A DNA stretch of 64,000 nucleotides from Streptomyces brasiliensis (GTDB lineage: Bacteria > Actinomycetota > Actinomycetes > Streptomycetales > Streptomycetaceae), in NCBI RefSeq assembly GCF_014647875.1, contig NZ_BMQA01000016.1, positions 62,001 to 126,000 of the forward strand. Reading direction: 5' to 3'. Below are positions 49,641 to 58,841 of the stretch, piece after piece. Every line of letters starts with the position of its first letter. Positions within the stretch are counted from its first letter, which is position 1. The position numbers and the translations under genes were made by a program. The notes below the pieces were generated by a model, which was not told the DNA's origin, did not search any database, and saw only the letters and a list, made by a program, of their open reading frames with translations.

Positions 49641-50759
49641 TCAGAGCTTCTCGATCACGAAGTCGACGCACTTGGTCAGGGCCTCGACGTCGGCCGGGTC
49701 GATCGCCGGGAACATCGCGATGCGCAGCTGGTTGCGGCCGAGCTTGCGGTACGGCTCGGTGTCGACGATGCCGTTGGCGCGCAGCACCTTTGCGACGGCC
49801 GCCGCGTCGATGTCGTCGGCGAAGTCGATCGTGCCGATGACCTGCGAACGCTTCGCCGGGTCGGTGACGAACGGGGTGGCGTACTTCGACTCTTCCGCCC
49901 AGGAGTACAGACGGGTCGAGGAGTCCTTGGTACGGGCCGTCGACCACGCCAGACCGCCCTGGCCGTTGAGCCACTCCAGCTGCTGGTTCAGCAGGAAGAG
50001 GGTGGCGAGGGCCGGGGTGTTGTACGTCTGGTTCTTGCGGGAGTTGTCGATCGCCGTCGGGAGGCTGAAGAACTCCGGGACGTGGCGGCCGGACGCGTGG
50101 ATCCGCTCGGCCCGCTCGATCGCGGCCGGGGAGAAGACGCCGATCCACAGGCCGCCGTCGGAGGCGAAGGACTTCTGCGGGGCGAAGTAGTAGACGTCCG
50201 TCTCGGCGACGTCGACCGGGAGGCCGCCCGCGCCGGAGGTGGCGTCGACCAGGACGAGGGCGCCCTCGTCGGCGCCGGCCACGCGCTTGATCGGCATGGC
50301 GACACCGGTCGAGGTCTCGTTGTGCGTGAAGGCGTAGACGTCGACGCCCGCCTCGGCCTGCGCCTCCGGGTGGGTGCCCGGGTCGGTGGCGATGACGGTC
50401 GGCTCGGCCAGCCAGGGGGCGAGCTTGGCCGCCTTGGCGAACTTGGAGGAGAACTCGCCGAAGCTGAGGTGCTGCGACTTGTTCTCGATCAGGCCGTGGG
50501 TGGCGATGTCCCAGAACGCGGTGGAGCCGCCGTTGCCGAGGATCACCTCGTAGCCGTCCGGGAGGGAGAACAGGGAGGCGATGCCCTCGCGGACCTGGCC
50601 GACCAGGTTCTTCACCGGGGCCTGCCGGTGGGAGGTGCCGATGAGGGACGTACCGGTCGCGGCGAGGGCGTCCAGCGCCTCCGTCCGCACCTTGGAGGGA
50701 CCCGCGCCGAAACGTCCGTCCGCGGGCTTGATGTCAGAGGGAATCCGGATCTCAGCCAC
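49641..50759 (-). CDS. serC: Phosphoserine aminotransferase
   Basis: A 372-aa PLP enzyme converting 3-phosphohydroxypyruvate and glutamate to phosphoserine in serine synthesis. The actinobacterial-type start SDIKPADGRFGAGPSKVR is present. PLP Lys196 lies in APQKSFASDGG, and the cofactor Asp is in LVDATSGAGG. RQAPVKNLV carries the conserved substrate-binding segment. Start is GTG 50757-50759. It is divergent from the FAD/Fe-S oxidoreductase gene. Confidence 0.95.
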   Translation of the reverse strand: MAEIRIPSDIKPADGRFGAGPSKVRTEALDALAATGTSLIGTSHRQAPVKNLVGQVREGIASLFSLPDGYEVILGNGGSTAFWDIATHGLIENKSQHLSFGEFSSKFAKAAKLAPWLAEPTVIATDPGTHPEAQAEAGVDVYAFTHNETSTGVAMPIKRVAGADEGALVLVDATSGAGGLPVDVAETDVYYFAPQKSFASDGGLWIGVFSPAAIERAERIHASGRHVPEFFSLPTAIDNSRKNQTYNTPALATLFLLNQQLEWLNGQGGLAWSTARTKDSSTRLYSWAEESKYATPFVTDPAKRSQVIGTIDFADDIDAAAVAKVLRANGIVDTEPYRKLGRNQLRIAMFPAIDPADVEALTKCVDFVIEKL

Positions 50760-50895
50760 GACTGGAGACTAGCCGTTGGGGGAAATCTGGGCGAAACCTC
50801 GTCCGGCGGGTGAGACGGCGTTTGGGTGACTGTCCCTGGGGGGCCGCGGCTCCCGGACCCCCGCGTCGGCCTGAACGGTCTCGTCCTGGAACGCC

Positions 50896-50938
50896 GACGG
50901 GCTGTTGAGTGGACCCACGGACGGGTTGTTGAGTGGAC
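50896..50938 (+). repeat. Tandem 19-bp direct repeat just before the oxidoreductase
   Basis: GACGGG(C/T)TGTTGAGTGGAC occurs at 50896-50914 and 50920-50938, period 24, one mismatch. The second copy ends 2 nt before the ATG, so it covers the place of the ribosome site and may be an operator. Confidence 0.6.
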
Positions 50939-50940
50939 GT

Positions 50941-53820
50941 ATGTCGGAAATCAATGCGGAACTGCGCGCGGCCGTCCGGGGCGAGGTCGCGTTCGACGTG
51001 ACCTCCCGGGCACTTGTCACCATGGACGCGTCCAACTACCGGCGTGTCCCGGCGGGGGTGGTCGCGCCCCGCGATGCCGACGACGTGGCCGCCGTACTGG
51101 AGATCTGCCGCAGACACGGCGTACCGGTGGTCGCGCGGGGCGGGGGGACGTCGATCGCCGGGCAGGCCACCGGCACAGGCGTGGTGCTCGACTTCACGCG
51201 GCACATGAACCGGCTCCTGGAGATCGACCCCGGCACGCGTACGGCCGTCGTCCAGCCGGGGCTGGTCCTCGACCGGCTCCAGGAGGCGGCCGCCCCGCAC
51301 GGGCTGCGGTTCGGCCCCGACCCCTCCACCCACGGCCGGTGCACGCTCGGCGGGATGATCGGCAACAACTCGTGCGGGTCGCACTCGGTTGCCTGGGGTA
51401 CCACGGCCGACAGCGTGCGGGAGCTGGCCGTGGTGACCGCGCGCGGACAGCGGCTGTGGCTCGGGCAGGACTGGGCCGGGGCTCCGGAAGGGCTGCGGGC
51501 GCTTGTGGAAGGCGAGTTGGCGCTCCTGCGCACCGGCTTCCCGGAGCTGCCGCGCCGTATCTCCGGGTACGCGCTGGACGCCCTGCTCCCCGAGAAGGGC
51601 GCCGACGTCGCCCGCTCGTTCTGCGGCTCGGAGGGCACCCTGGGCGTGCTCACCGAAGCGGTCGTACGGCTCGTCGAGGCGCCACGCGCGCGTGCGCTCG
51701 CCGTGCTCGGGTACGCCGACGAGAGCGCGGCCGCCGACGCCGCGGCCGGTCTGCTCCCGCACGGACCGCTGACCGTGGAGGGCATGGCGGCCGACCTGGT
51801 GCCGTCCGCCGCCGGGCTGCCCCGGGGCGGGGCCTGGCTGTTCGTGGAGACCGGTGGGGAGACGGCGGACGAGGCACGCGCGGGTGCGGAGGCGATCGTC
51901 CGCGCGGCCGACGTCGTGGACGCGGCGATCGTGACCGACCGCGCCGCCCAGCGCACCCTGTGGCGCGTCCGGGAGGACGCGAGCGGTACGGCGACCCGGA
52001 TGCCGGACGGCAGCGAGGCCTGGCCCGGCTGGGAGGACTGCGCCGTCCCGCCGGCCCGGCTCGGCGCGTATCTGCGAGACTTCCGGGCCCTGTTGTCGGC
52101 GCACGACCTGCGCGGAACGCCGTACGGCCACTTCGGTGACGGCTGCATCCACGTCCGCATCGACTTCGACCTGCTCACGGAGGCGGGGATCGGCCGGTTC
52201 CGGCGTTTCTCCGAGGAACTGGCCGACGTGGTGGTGGCGCACGGCGGTTCGCTGTCCGGGGAGCACGGGGACGGACAGGCCCGCGCCGAGCTGCTGCCGA
52301 AGATGTACGGCCCCGAGCTGGTCGCCCTGTTCGAGCGGGCCAAGCGGATCTGGGACCCGGACGACCTGCTCAACCCCGGCATGCTCGTCCGCCCGGCGCC
52401 CCTGGACACGAACCTCCGCTTCTCGGTCCTGCCCCGGGAGCCCGTGCCGGTCACCTTCGGCTACCCGGCCGACGGCGGCGACTTCTCGGCGGCGGTGCGC
52501 CGGTGCGTGGGGGTCGCCAAGTGCCGTACGCCATCGGCGGCCGGCTCCTCCGTCATGTGCCCCTCCTTCCGGGCGACCGGCGAGGAGGAGCACTCCACGC
52601 GCGGGCGGGCCCGGCTGCTGCACGAGATGCTCGCGGGCGAACTGGTCACGGACGGCTGGCGCTCGCCCGAGGTCCGGGACGCGCTGGACCTGTGCCTGTC
52701 CTGCAAGGGCTGCCGCTCGGACTGCCCGGTCGGCGTCGACATGGCCACGTACAAGGCCGAGTTCCTGCACCACCACTACGCCGGCCGACGACGGCCCGCC
52801 GCGCACTACGCGATGGGCCGGCTGCCGCTGTGGCTGCGCTGGGTGGCCCGGACCCGTACGGCGTCCCTGGTCAACGCTCTTGCCTCCGTACGGCCGTTGG
52901 CATCCCTGGCGAAGCGACTGGGCGGGATCGCACCCGAACGGGAGATTCCCAGGCTGGCGCGGGAGACGTTCAGCCGCTGGTGGCGCAGGCGCCGCCCGGC
53001 CCCGTCCGAGGGCGACCTGGTCGTGCTGTGGCCGGATACCTTCACCGAGCACCTCTCACCAGCGGTGGGCCGGGCGGCCGTACAGGTACTGGAAGCGGCG
53101 GGCCTGAAGGTGGCGCTGCCGCCGACCCTGCGCCTGTCCGCACCGCCGATCGGCGGCGGCAGGTCGGCTGCCAGGGATCCGCTGCGGGCCCTGGCCCGCC
53201 GGGACCGGGTCTGCTGCGGACTGACGTACCTCTCCACGGGCCAGCTCACCCACGCCCGCGCGGTGTTGCGCCGCACCCTCGACCTGATGGAGCCGGTACT
53301 GGAGGCCGGTGCACCGGTCGTCGTCCTGGAACCCAGCTGCGCGGCTGCCCTGCGCACCGACCTGCCCGAGCTGCTGCACGACGATCCCCGGGCCGCCCGG
53401 CTGGCGTCGGCCGTCGTCACCTTCGCCGAGGCACTCGAGCGGTACGCCCCCGGCTGGACCCCGCCCGCCGTGAACCGCCCCGTCGCCGGCCAGACCCACT
53501 GCCACCAGCACGCGGTCCTCGGCGACGACCCCGACCGCCGCCTGCGCCGAGCGGCGGGCCTGACCGGCGACCTGACCGGCGGCTGCTGCGGCCTCGCGGG
53601 CAACTTCGGCTTCGAGAAGGGGCACTACGAGGTCTCTACGGCCTGCGCGGAGGAACAGCTCCTGCCGTCGGTACGGGAGGCGGCGGAGGGGACGGTGGTC
53701 CTGGCGGACGGCTTCTCGTGCCGTACGCAGCTGGAGCAACTGGCCGGGATGCGTGGGCGGCACCTGGCGGAGGTACTGGCCGAGGCATTGGAACCGCAAA
53801 GGGACGGGCGCCTTTCCTGA
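50941..53820 (+). CDS. FAD-binding and Fe-S oxidoreductase (D-2-hydroxyacid/D-lactate dehydrogenase type)
   Basis: A 959-aa protein combining three parts. The FAD_binding_4 domain (about 35-220) has RGGGTSIAGQATG and GGMIGNNSCGSHS. A FAD-oxidase C-terminal domain (230-500) has GHFGDGCIHVRIDFD and HGDGQARAELLP. The Fe-S part (515-959) has CVGVAKC...MCPSF and CLSCKGCRSDCPVG, plus CCG-type motifs (CCGLTYL, CCGLAGNFG). This is the single-chain Dld-II/YdiJ layout that oxidises D-lactate or related 2-hydroxyacids and passes electrons to quinone. The start at ATG 50941 lies 2 nt after a tandem repeat. Confidence 0.88.
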   Translation: MSEINAELRAAVRGEVAFDVTSRALVTMDASNYRRVPAGVVAPRDADDVAAVLEICRRHGVPVVARGGGTSIAGQATGTGVVLDFTRHMNRLLEIDPGTRTAVVQPGLVLDRLQEAAAPHGLRFGPDPSTHGRCTLGGMIGNNSCGSHSVAWGTTADSVRELAVVTARGQRLWLGQDWAGAPEGLRALVEGELALLRTGFPELPRRISGYALDALLPEKGADVARSFCGSEGTLGVLTEAVVRLVEAPRARALAVLGYADESAAADAAAGLLPHGPLTVEGMAADLVPSAAGLPRGGAWLFVETGGETADEARAGAEAIVRAADVVDAAIVTDRAAQRTLWRVREDASGTATRMPDGSEAWPGWEDCAVPPARLGAYLRDFRALLSAHDLRGTPYGHFGDGCIHVRIDFDLLTEAGIGRFRRFSEELADVVVAHGGSLSGEHGDGQARAELLPKMYGPELVALFERAKRIWDPDDLLNPGMLVRPAPLDTNLRFSVLPREPVPVTFGYPADGGDFSAAVRRCVGVAKCRTPSAAGSSVMCPSFRATGEEEHSTRGRARLLHEMLAGELVTDGWRSPEVRDALDLCLSCKGCRSDCPVGVDMATYKAEFLHHHYAGRRRPAAHYAMGRLPLWLRWVARTRTASLVNALASVRPLASLAKRLGGIAPEREIPRLARETFSRWWRRRRPAPSEGDLVVLWPDTFTEHLSPAVGRAAVQVLEAAGLKVALPPTLRLSAPPIGGGRSAARDPLRALARRDRVCCGLTYLSTGQLTHARAVLRRTLDLMEPVLEAGAPVVVLEPSCAAALRTDLPELLHDDPRAARLASAVVTFAEALERYAPGWTPPAVNRPVAGQTHCHQHAVLGDDPDRRLRRAAGLTGDLTGGCCGLAGNFGFEKGHYEVSTACAEEQLLPSVREAAEGTVVLADGFSCRTQLEQLAGMRGRHLAEVLAEALEPQRDGRLS

Positions 53821-53999
53821 GGAATCTCTCAGGTTTTTCGAGCAATTCCCAGTCATTCTCAGGGGATTCACAGTGGTTCTTTGCTCTTTTCGCGCTGTGT
53901 ACGGGTGAACGGTGTGTACGTTTCTTGGTGTCGGGTTCCGGAAAAGGAATTCGGCACCACAGGAAAAACACGCGTACAGTGCGAACGAAGGAGAAGGAA

Positions 54000-54122
54000 A
54001 TGAGCCTCAAGAAGCTCGCCCCGCTGCCCCCCAAGGCCAAGTCCAAGCAGCTTCCCCCGCCGCCGAAGCCGAAGGCGAAGAAGAAGCACCAGCCGAAGCC
54101 GCTGCCCGGCCAGCACCGCTGA
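54000..54122 (+). CDS. 40-aa Lys/Pro-rich basic peptide
   Basis: ATG 54000 stands behind GAAGGAGAAGGAA, a very strong ribosome site. The product is MSLKKLAPLPPKAKSKQL followed by PPPPKPKAKKKHQPKPLPGQHR, with about a third Lys and a third Pro and no acidic residue. It should be disordered and could bind nucleic acid or SH3-like/peptidoglycan-type targets. It has its own 180-bp upstream region and a strong terminator (54162-54189), so it looks like a monocistronic, well-expressed gene. No family is recognised. Confidence 0.68.
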   Translation: MSLKKLAPLPPKAKSKQLPPPPKPKAKKKHQPKPLPGQHR

Positions 54123-54161
54123 TCCGGCTGAGCGGGACGATCGGGGAGATCGGGACATGAA

Positions 54162-54189
54162 GGGGGCCGGCGGCGCGCCGCCGGCCCCC
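54162..54189 (+). terminator. Terminator of the basic-peptide gene
   Basis: A 28-nt self-complementary run (14 bp per arm, GGGGGCCGGCGGCG on the left) followed by TTTCC, 40 nt after the stop. Confidence 0.8.
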
Positions 54190-54242
54190 TTTCCGTCGGC
54201 CCGTTGGTGAATTCAGAGAATACCTGAGGAGAGAATGCGGGC

Positions 54243-56099
54243 ATGTCGCACATGAATGAAGACGAAGAACCGGAACACGAGGGCGAGGATACGCCCACCA
54301 TTCCCGCCCGTACCGCCTTCCGTCGTTTCTGGCCGCTGACCAGAGGCCTGCGCGGTTGGCTGCTGATCGTCTGGCTGTGCACGGTGATCGCCGCGCTCGC
54401 CGAGACCGGGGCGATTCTCCTCTTCAGCGAACTCACCGACAACGCCCTGCAGAAGGGCTCCCTGGCCGCCTTCTGGACCCCGGCCGCGCAGTGGCTGGGC
54501 ATCGCGATCGTCGGCGCGCTCGTCGCGTACGCGGGCAACTCGCTCGCCGCGTGGACGACGGAACGCTTTGTGATGCGGCTGCGCGAGCACGTCTTCGACC
54601 ACGTACAGCGGTTGCCGCCGCACTTCTTCCAACGGCACCGGCAGGGCGACCTGCTGTCCCGCCTGACCGGCGATGTCGAGGCGATCGAGACGATGGTCGT
54701 GTCCGGGCTGGTCGGCGCGGCGTCGGCCGCCTTCTCCGCCCTCTTCTACGCGGCCGCCGCGTTCTGGCTGCGCTGGGACCTGGCCGCCGCCACCTTCGTC
54801 CTCGCGCCCCTGTTCTGGCTGGCGGCCCGCCGCTTCTCCGGTTCCATCAGGGACGTCTCCCGCGCGGGCCGGGTCGCCGACGGTGCGATCACGTCGGTGG
54901 TCGAGGAGTCGCTGGGCAACATCGTGCTGACGCAGGCGTACGACCGGCGGGACGCGGAACGCCGGCGGCTCGGCGACGAGGCGAGGGCCTGGTTCCGCGC
55001 CTCGGTGCGCTCGTCCCGGCTGGGCGAGGCGTACGAGCAGCTCGTGCAGGTCATCGAGACGGTGTGCGTCCTCGCGGTGATCGGCATCGGTGCCTGGGAG
55101 ATCTCCGCCGGCCGCATGACCCTCGGCCAACTCCTCGCCTTCGCCGCGTTCCTCGGCTACCTCTACCCGCCCGTGCGCGGCCTGGCCCAGCTCGGCCTCA
55201 CGGTCACGGCGGCGACGGCGGGCGCCGAGCGGCTCATCGAGATCATGGACGCGCAGCCTTCGGTCACCGACCCGAGGCACCCGTCCGACACCGGCCGCCC
55301 CGACGGCACGGTCGAGGTGAGGGACGCCGGTTTCGCCTACCCCGGCGCGGACAGGGCAGCGGCCCCGGCCCTGCAGGGCCTGTCCTTCACGGTCGGTCCC
55401 GGCGAGCTGGCGATCGTCACCGGGCCGAGCGGCGCGGGCAAGTCCACGCTCTCCAAGCTCCTGCTCCGCTTCTACGACCCCGACTCCGGCGACATCCTCC
55501 TGGACGGCGTCCCACTGAGGGAGCTGCCGCTGGCCCGGCTGCGCGAGTACGTCACGCTGCTGCCCCAGGAGACCCTGGTCCTGCACGACACCGTCCGCGC
55601 GAACATCGCCTGCGGGCGGCCCGGTGCCGGCGAGCGGGCGATCGAGGAGGCGGCGCGGGCGGCGGACGCGCACGACTTCATCACGCGATTGCCGCAGGGC
55701 TACGACACCGGGGTCGACCCCAACTCGGCTCGCCTGTCCGGCGGCCAGCTCCAGCGGCTGGCCATCGCCCGCGCGCTGCTGCGCGACTCCCCGGTCCTGG
55801 TCCTGGACGAGCCGACGACGGGACTGGACGCGATGGCCGCGCGCCGGGTCGTCAAGCCGCTGCGCCGCCTGATGGCGGGCCGTACGACCGTCATGATCAC
55901 CCACGACCTCAATCTCGCCCCCGACGCCGACCGCATCCTGGTCATCGACCGGGGCCGGGTCGTGGAGACGGGCCGGCACGAGGAACTGCTGACGAGGGGC
56001 GGCGCATACGCCAGGCTGCACCGGTCGCAGAACAACGCGGTGATGGACACGGGGGAGCTGCGGCTGCCGCTGACGTACGAGTCGTCGTACAGCTCGTAG
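54243..56099 (+). CDS. ABC exporter, fused membrane and ATPase domains
   Basis: A 618-aa half transporter. The acidic N-terminal tail (DEEPEHEGED) leads to a six-helix ABC membrane domain (about 35-330), with coupling segments RLPPHFFQRHRQGDLLSRLTGD. The ATPase (360-600) has Walker A GPSGAGKST, Q-loop LPQETLVL, signature LSGGQLQR, Walker B VLVLDEPTTGLD and H-loop MITHDL. Homodimeric lipid or peptide export is expected. AGGAGAG precedes ATG 54243. It is a single gene. Confidence 0.92.
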   Translation: MSHMNEDEEPEHEGEDTPTIPARTAFRRFWPLTRGLRGWLLIVWLCTVIAALAETGAILLFSELTDNALQKGSLAAFWTPAAQWLGIAIVGALVAYAGNSLAAWTTERFVMRLREHVFDHVQRLPPHFFQRHRQGDLLSRLTGDVEAIETMVVSGLVGAASAAFSALFYAAAAFWLRWDLAAATFVLAPLFWLAARRFSGSIRDVSRAGRVADGAITSVVEESLGNIVLTQAYDRRDAERRRLGDEARAWFRASVRSSRLGEAYEQLVQVIETVCVLAVIGIGAWEISAGRMTLGQLLAFAAFLGYLYPPVRGLAQLGLTVTAATAGAERLIEIMDAQPSVTDPRHPSDTGRPDGTVEVRDAGFAYPGADRAAAPALQGLSFTVGPGELAIVTGPSGAGKSTLSKLLLRFYDPDSGDILLDGVPLRELPLARLREYVTLLPQETLVLHDTVRANIACGRPGAGERAIEEAARAADAHDFITRLPQGYDTGVDPNSARLSGGQLQRLAIARALLRDSPVLVLDEPTTGLDAMAARRVVKPLRRLMAGRTTVMITHDLNLAPDADRILVIDRGRVVETGRHEELLTRGGAYARLHRSQNNAVMDTGELRLPLTYESSYSS

Positions 56100-56254
56100 T
56101 GGTGTGGGTCGTAGTGGTTCGGGTCGTGGTACGGCTCGATCTCAGCATCTAGGACAGTGGTGTAAAGGGTTCACACTCCTGACGAGGGTCTATTACCCTG
56201 GACTTGACAGTGCACTGAGATGCACGCTGACCCAAGCCGGCCCCAGGACGACCA

Positions 56255-57187
56255 GTGACGACCTCCACCAGTACGACCCCGACCAGTTCCACCCCGACCT
56301 CGCTCTCCCCGGCGCCGGTGGGTACACCGCGCCGTTTCGGCTCGCTGGGCCCGGTCGGGCTGGTGCTGGCCGGTGGGGTCTCCGTCCAGTTCGGCGGGGC
56401 GCTCGCCGTGACGCTGATGCCGCGCGCCGGTGCGCTCGGGGTGGTGACCCTGCGACTGCTCGCGGCGGCGGTGATCCTGCTGGTGGTCTGCCGGCCCCGG
56501 CTGCGCGGGCACTCGCGCATCGACTGGGGCACCGTGATCGTCTTCGGCGTCACGATGGGTGTGATGAACGGCCTCTTCTACGAGGCGGTCGCCCGCATCC
56601 CGCTCGGTCCCGCGGTGACCCTGGAGGTCCTGGGCCCGCTGGCCCTCTCGGTCCTGGCGTCCCGGCGAGCGGTCAATGCGGTGTGGGCGGGCCTCGCCCT
56701 GGCCGGCGTCTTCCTCCTGGGTGGCGGGGGCTTCGGCGAGCTGGACATGACGGGCGTGGGCTTCGCGCTCGGCGCGGGGGCGATGTGGGCGACGTACATC
56801 GTCTTCAGCGCCCGTACGGGCCGACGGTTCCCGCAGGCCGACGGGCTGGCGCTGGCCATGGCGGTGGCGGCGCTGCTGTTCCTGCCGCTGGGCATCGCGG
56901 AGGCGGGCGGCAAGCTCCTCAACCCCACGACCATCGCCCTGGGTTCATCGGTGGCGCTGCTGTCCTCGGTCCTCCCCTACACGCTCGAACTCCTCGCCCT
57001 ACGCCGCCTCCCCGCGTCCACCTTCGCGATCCTGATGAGCCTGGAACCGGCGATTGCGGCGACGGCGGGCTTCCTGATCCTGGGACAGTCCCTTTCGGCC
57101 ACGCAGGCAGCCGCGATCGCTCTGGTCATCGCGGCGAGCATGGGGGCGGTGCGGACTCAGGTGGGGCGGGGGAAAGCGGCCGGCTGA
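56255..57187 (+). CDS. EamA/DMT family transporter (RhtA-like)
   Basis: A 310-aa membrane protein with ten helices in two EamA repeats after a Thr/Ser/Pro-rich start. VQFGGALAVTLMPRAGALGVVTLRLL and the second-repeat LPYTLELLALRRLPASTFAILMSLEPAIAA match the RhtA/YdcZ-type amino-acid or metabolite exporters. GTG 56255 is the start. A -35-like TTGACA lies upstream near 56206. A single gene, convergent with the AhpD-like gene. Confidence 0.9.
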   Translation: MTTSTSTTPTSSTPTSLSPAPVGTPRRFGSLGPVGLVLAGGVSVQFGGALAVTLMPRAGALGVVTLRLLAAAVILLVVCRPRLRGHSRIDWGTVIVFGVTMGVMNGLFYEAVARIPLGPAVTLEVLGPLALSVLASRRAVNAVWAGLALAGVFLLGGGGFGELDMTGVGFALGAGAMWATYIVFSARTGRRFPQADGLALAMAVAALLFLPLGIAEAGGKLLNPTTIALGSSVALLSSVLPYTLELLALRRLPASTFAILMSLEPAIAATAGFLILGQSLSATQAAAIALVIAASMGAVRTQVGRGKAAG

Positions 57188-57223
57188 GGGGGTCCGCCGG
57201 TGGGGATGTGGCCTCGACCCGGG

Positions 57224-57302
57224 TGATTGGTGGTTTTGTGCCGCCCGGCCGGGGCGCCGGCCCGGCTGAGGTGGTTCTGGGGTGGCACAAACGCACCGAT
57301 CA
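57224..57302. repeat. Long inverted repeat between convergent genes
   Basis: Arm 57224-57242 (TGATTGGTGGTTTTGTGCC) and arm 57284-57302 are inverted copies with 17 of 19 positions matching, around a GC-rich 41-nt middle. It could be a bidirectional terminator or a small palindromic insertion. Confidence 0.5.
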
Positions 57303-57323
57303 CCGGTGCTGAGCCGTGGTGGC

Positions 57324-57797
57324 TCAGGCGAACTGGCCCACCTGGTAGTCGCCTGCGGGCTGCTGGACGATGACGTTCATGCGGTTGTAGGTGTTGATGA
57401 GGGCGATGAGGGAGACGAGGGCGGCGAGCTGGTCCTCGTCGTAGTGCTTGGCGGCGTCTGCCCAGGCCTCGTCCGTGACGCCGCCGGCCGCGTCGGCGAT
57501 GCGGGTGCCCTGTTCGGCCAGTTCGAGGGCGGCGCGCTCGGCGTCGGTGAAGACCTTGGCTTCGCGCCAGGCGGCGATGAGGTTGAGGCGCTGCTGGGTC
57601 TCTCCGGCGTGGGCGGCGTCCTTGGTGTGCATGTCGGTGCAGAAACCGCAGCCGTTGATCTGGCTGGCGCGGATCTTCACTAGTTCCTGTGTGGCCGCGG
57701 GGAGGGTCGAGTCCGACACAGCCTTGCCGGCCGAGTTGATGTACTTCGCGAACTTGGCACCGACCTGGCTGCCGTACAGGTTGAGACGAGCGTCCAT
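57324..57797 (-). CDS. AhpD-like carboxymuconolactone decarboxylase-family protein
   Basis: A 157-aa all-helical protein with the redox pair CGFC (Cys50, Cys53) and His57 in CGFCTDMH, the active-site set of AhpD/YurZ-type peroxidase partners. VKIRASQING and LALAEQGT-like helices follow. It may reduce peroxides with a peroxiredoxin or lipoyl partner; none is adjacent. ATG 57795-57797. A hairpin (57309-57327) overlaps its stop codon. Confidence 0.9.
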   Translation of the reverse strand: MDARLNLYGSQVGAKFAKYINSAGKAVSDSTLPAATQELVKIRASQINGCGFCTDMHTKDAAHAGETQQRLNLIAAWREAKVFTDAERAALELAEQGTRIADAAGGVTDEAWADAAKHYDEDQLAALVSLIALINTYNRMNVIVQQPAGDYQVGQFA

Positions 57798-58034
57798 GGT
57801 GATCTCTCCTGGTCGTATCGACTGCTACACCCCCCTGACGAACCGACCGCCGAAGATGTGACAGCGCCGGCACCAGCAGTTCGGCACCGACCAAGAAGCA
57901 GGCGGCCCCACGGTCACTTCCCGGCGCGCGTAAGGCGGCCCACCCCCACGTCTCGTCCCACGTGAGGGTCGGCCCACCGCTAATTCATGCAAGCGCGCTT
58001 GATTGTTTCTGTCGGCGCTGCCATGCTCCCCCCC

Positions 58035-58841
58035 ATGGCCGACCCGACGCCCGTGATCGACGACCTGCGTGTGGAAGGTGACGAACTCGATGCGCTCGTC
58101 GCCGATGTGAGCTCGGATCACTGGGTGCTGCCCACACCAGCACCCCGCTGGACCGTAGCCCACCAGATCGCTCACCTGGTCTGGACCGACCGCTCCGCCC
58201 TGCTGGCGGTCACCGATGCCGACGCGTTCCGTGAGCTGGTCGAGAAGGCGATCACCGCTCCCGACTCGTTCGTCGACGACGGCGCCGGGGAGGGCGCCCG
58301 ACTCCCACCCCGGGAGCTGCTGTTGCGCTGGCGTACGGGGCGTGCCCGGCTCGAAGCCGCCCTGCGCTCCGCTCCACCCGGCGCTCGTTTCCCCTGGTAC
58401 GGGCCGCCCATGTCCGCGGCCTCCATGGCCACCGCCCGCCTGATGGAGACCTGGGCGCACGGACTCGACATCGCGGACGCCCTCGGCGTGACCCGGCCCG
58501 TCACCGATCGCATCCGGCACATCGCCTGGCTCGGCGTCCGTACCCGTGACTTCGCCTTCGGGGTGCATGGCGAGCCGGTACCCGCCGAGCCGTTCCGGGT
58601 CGAACTGACCAGTCCCGTCGGCGCGTTGTGGGCCTATGGTCCCGAAGGCGCCCCCCAACGCGTCACCGGCCCCGCCCTCGACTTCTGTCTCCTCGTCACC
58701 CAGCGTGCCCATCGCGCCGACCTCGGTCTGCACGCCGAAGGGCCCGAAGCCGACCGGTGGCTCGACATCGCCCAGGCCTTCGCCGGGCCGCCCGGCAGTG
58801 GGCGTCCGCGGAAGCACAAGCAGCAGGAGAGCGGCGCATGA
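58035..58841 (+). CDS. TIGR03084 family (DinB-like) protein
   Basis: A 268-aa protein with an N-terminal mycothiol-dependent/DinB-like helical bundle (RWTVAHQIAHLVWTD, MATARLMETWAHGLDIADALG with the metal-type histidines). A small C-terminal domain (LDFCLLVTQRAHRADLGLHAEG) matches TIGR03084. The family is regularly linked to acyl-CoA carboxylase operons, role unknown. ATG 58035 is used. Its stop overlaps the AtuA gene (ATGA), the first coupling of a four-gene operon. Confidence 0.85.
   Translation: MADPTPVIDDLRVEGDELDALVADVSSDHWVLPTPAPRWTVAHQIAHLVWTDRSALLAVTDADAFRELVEKAITAPDSFVDDGAGEGARLPPRELLLRWRTGRARLEAALRSAPPGARFPWYGPPMSAASMATARLMETWAHGLDIADALGVTRPVTDRIRHIAWLGVRTRDFAFGVHGEPVPAEPFRVELTSPVGALWAYGPEGAPQRVTGPALDFCLLVTQRAHRADLGLHAEGPEADRWLDIAQAFAGPPGSGRPRKHKQQESGA

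Noticed and set aside
50752..53052. A 766-aa leftward frame over the FAD/Fe-S oxidoreductase
   Set aside because: The opposite strand carries all cofactor motifs; this frame is low-complexity Arg/Gly/Pro.
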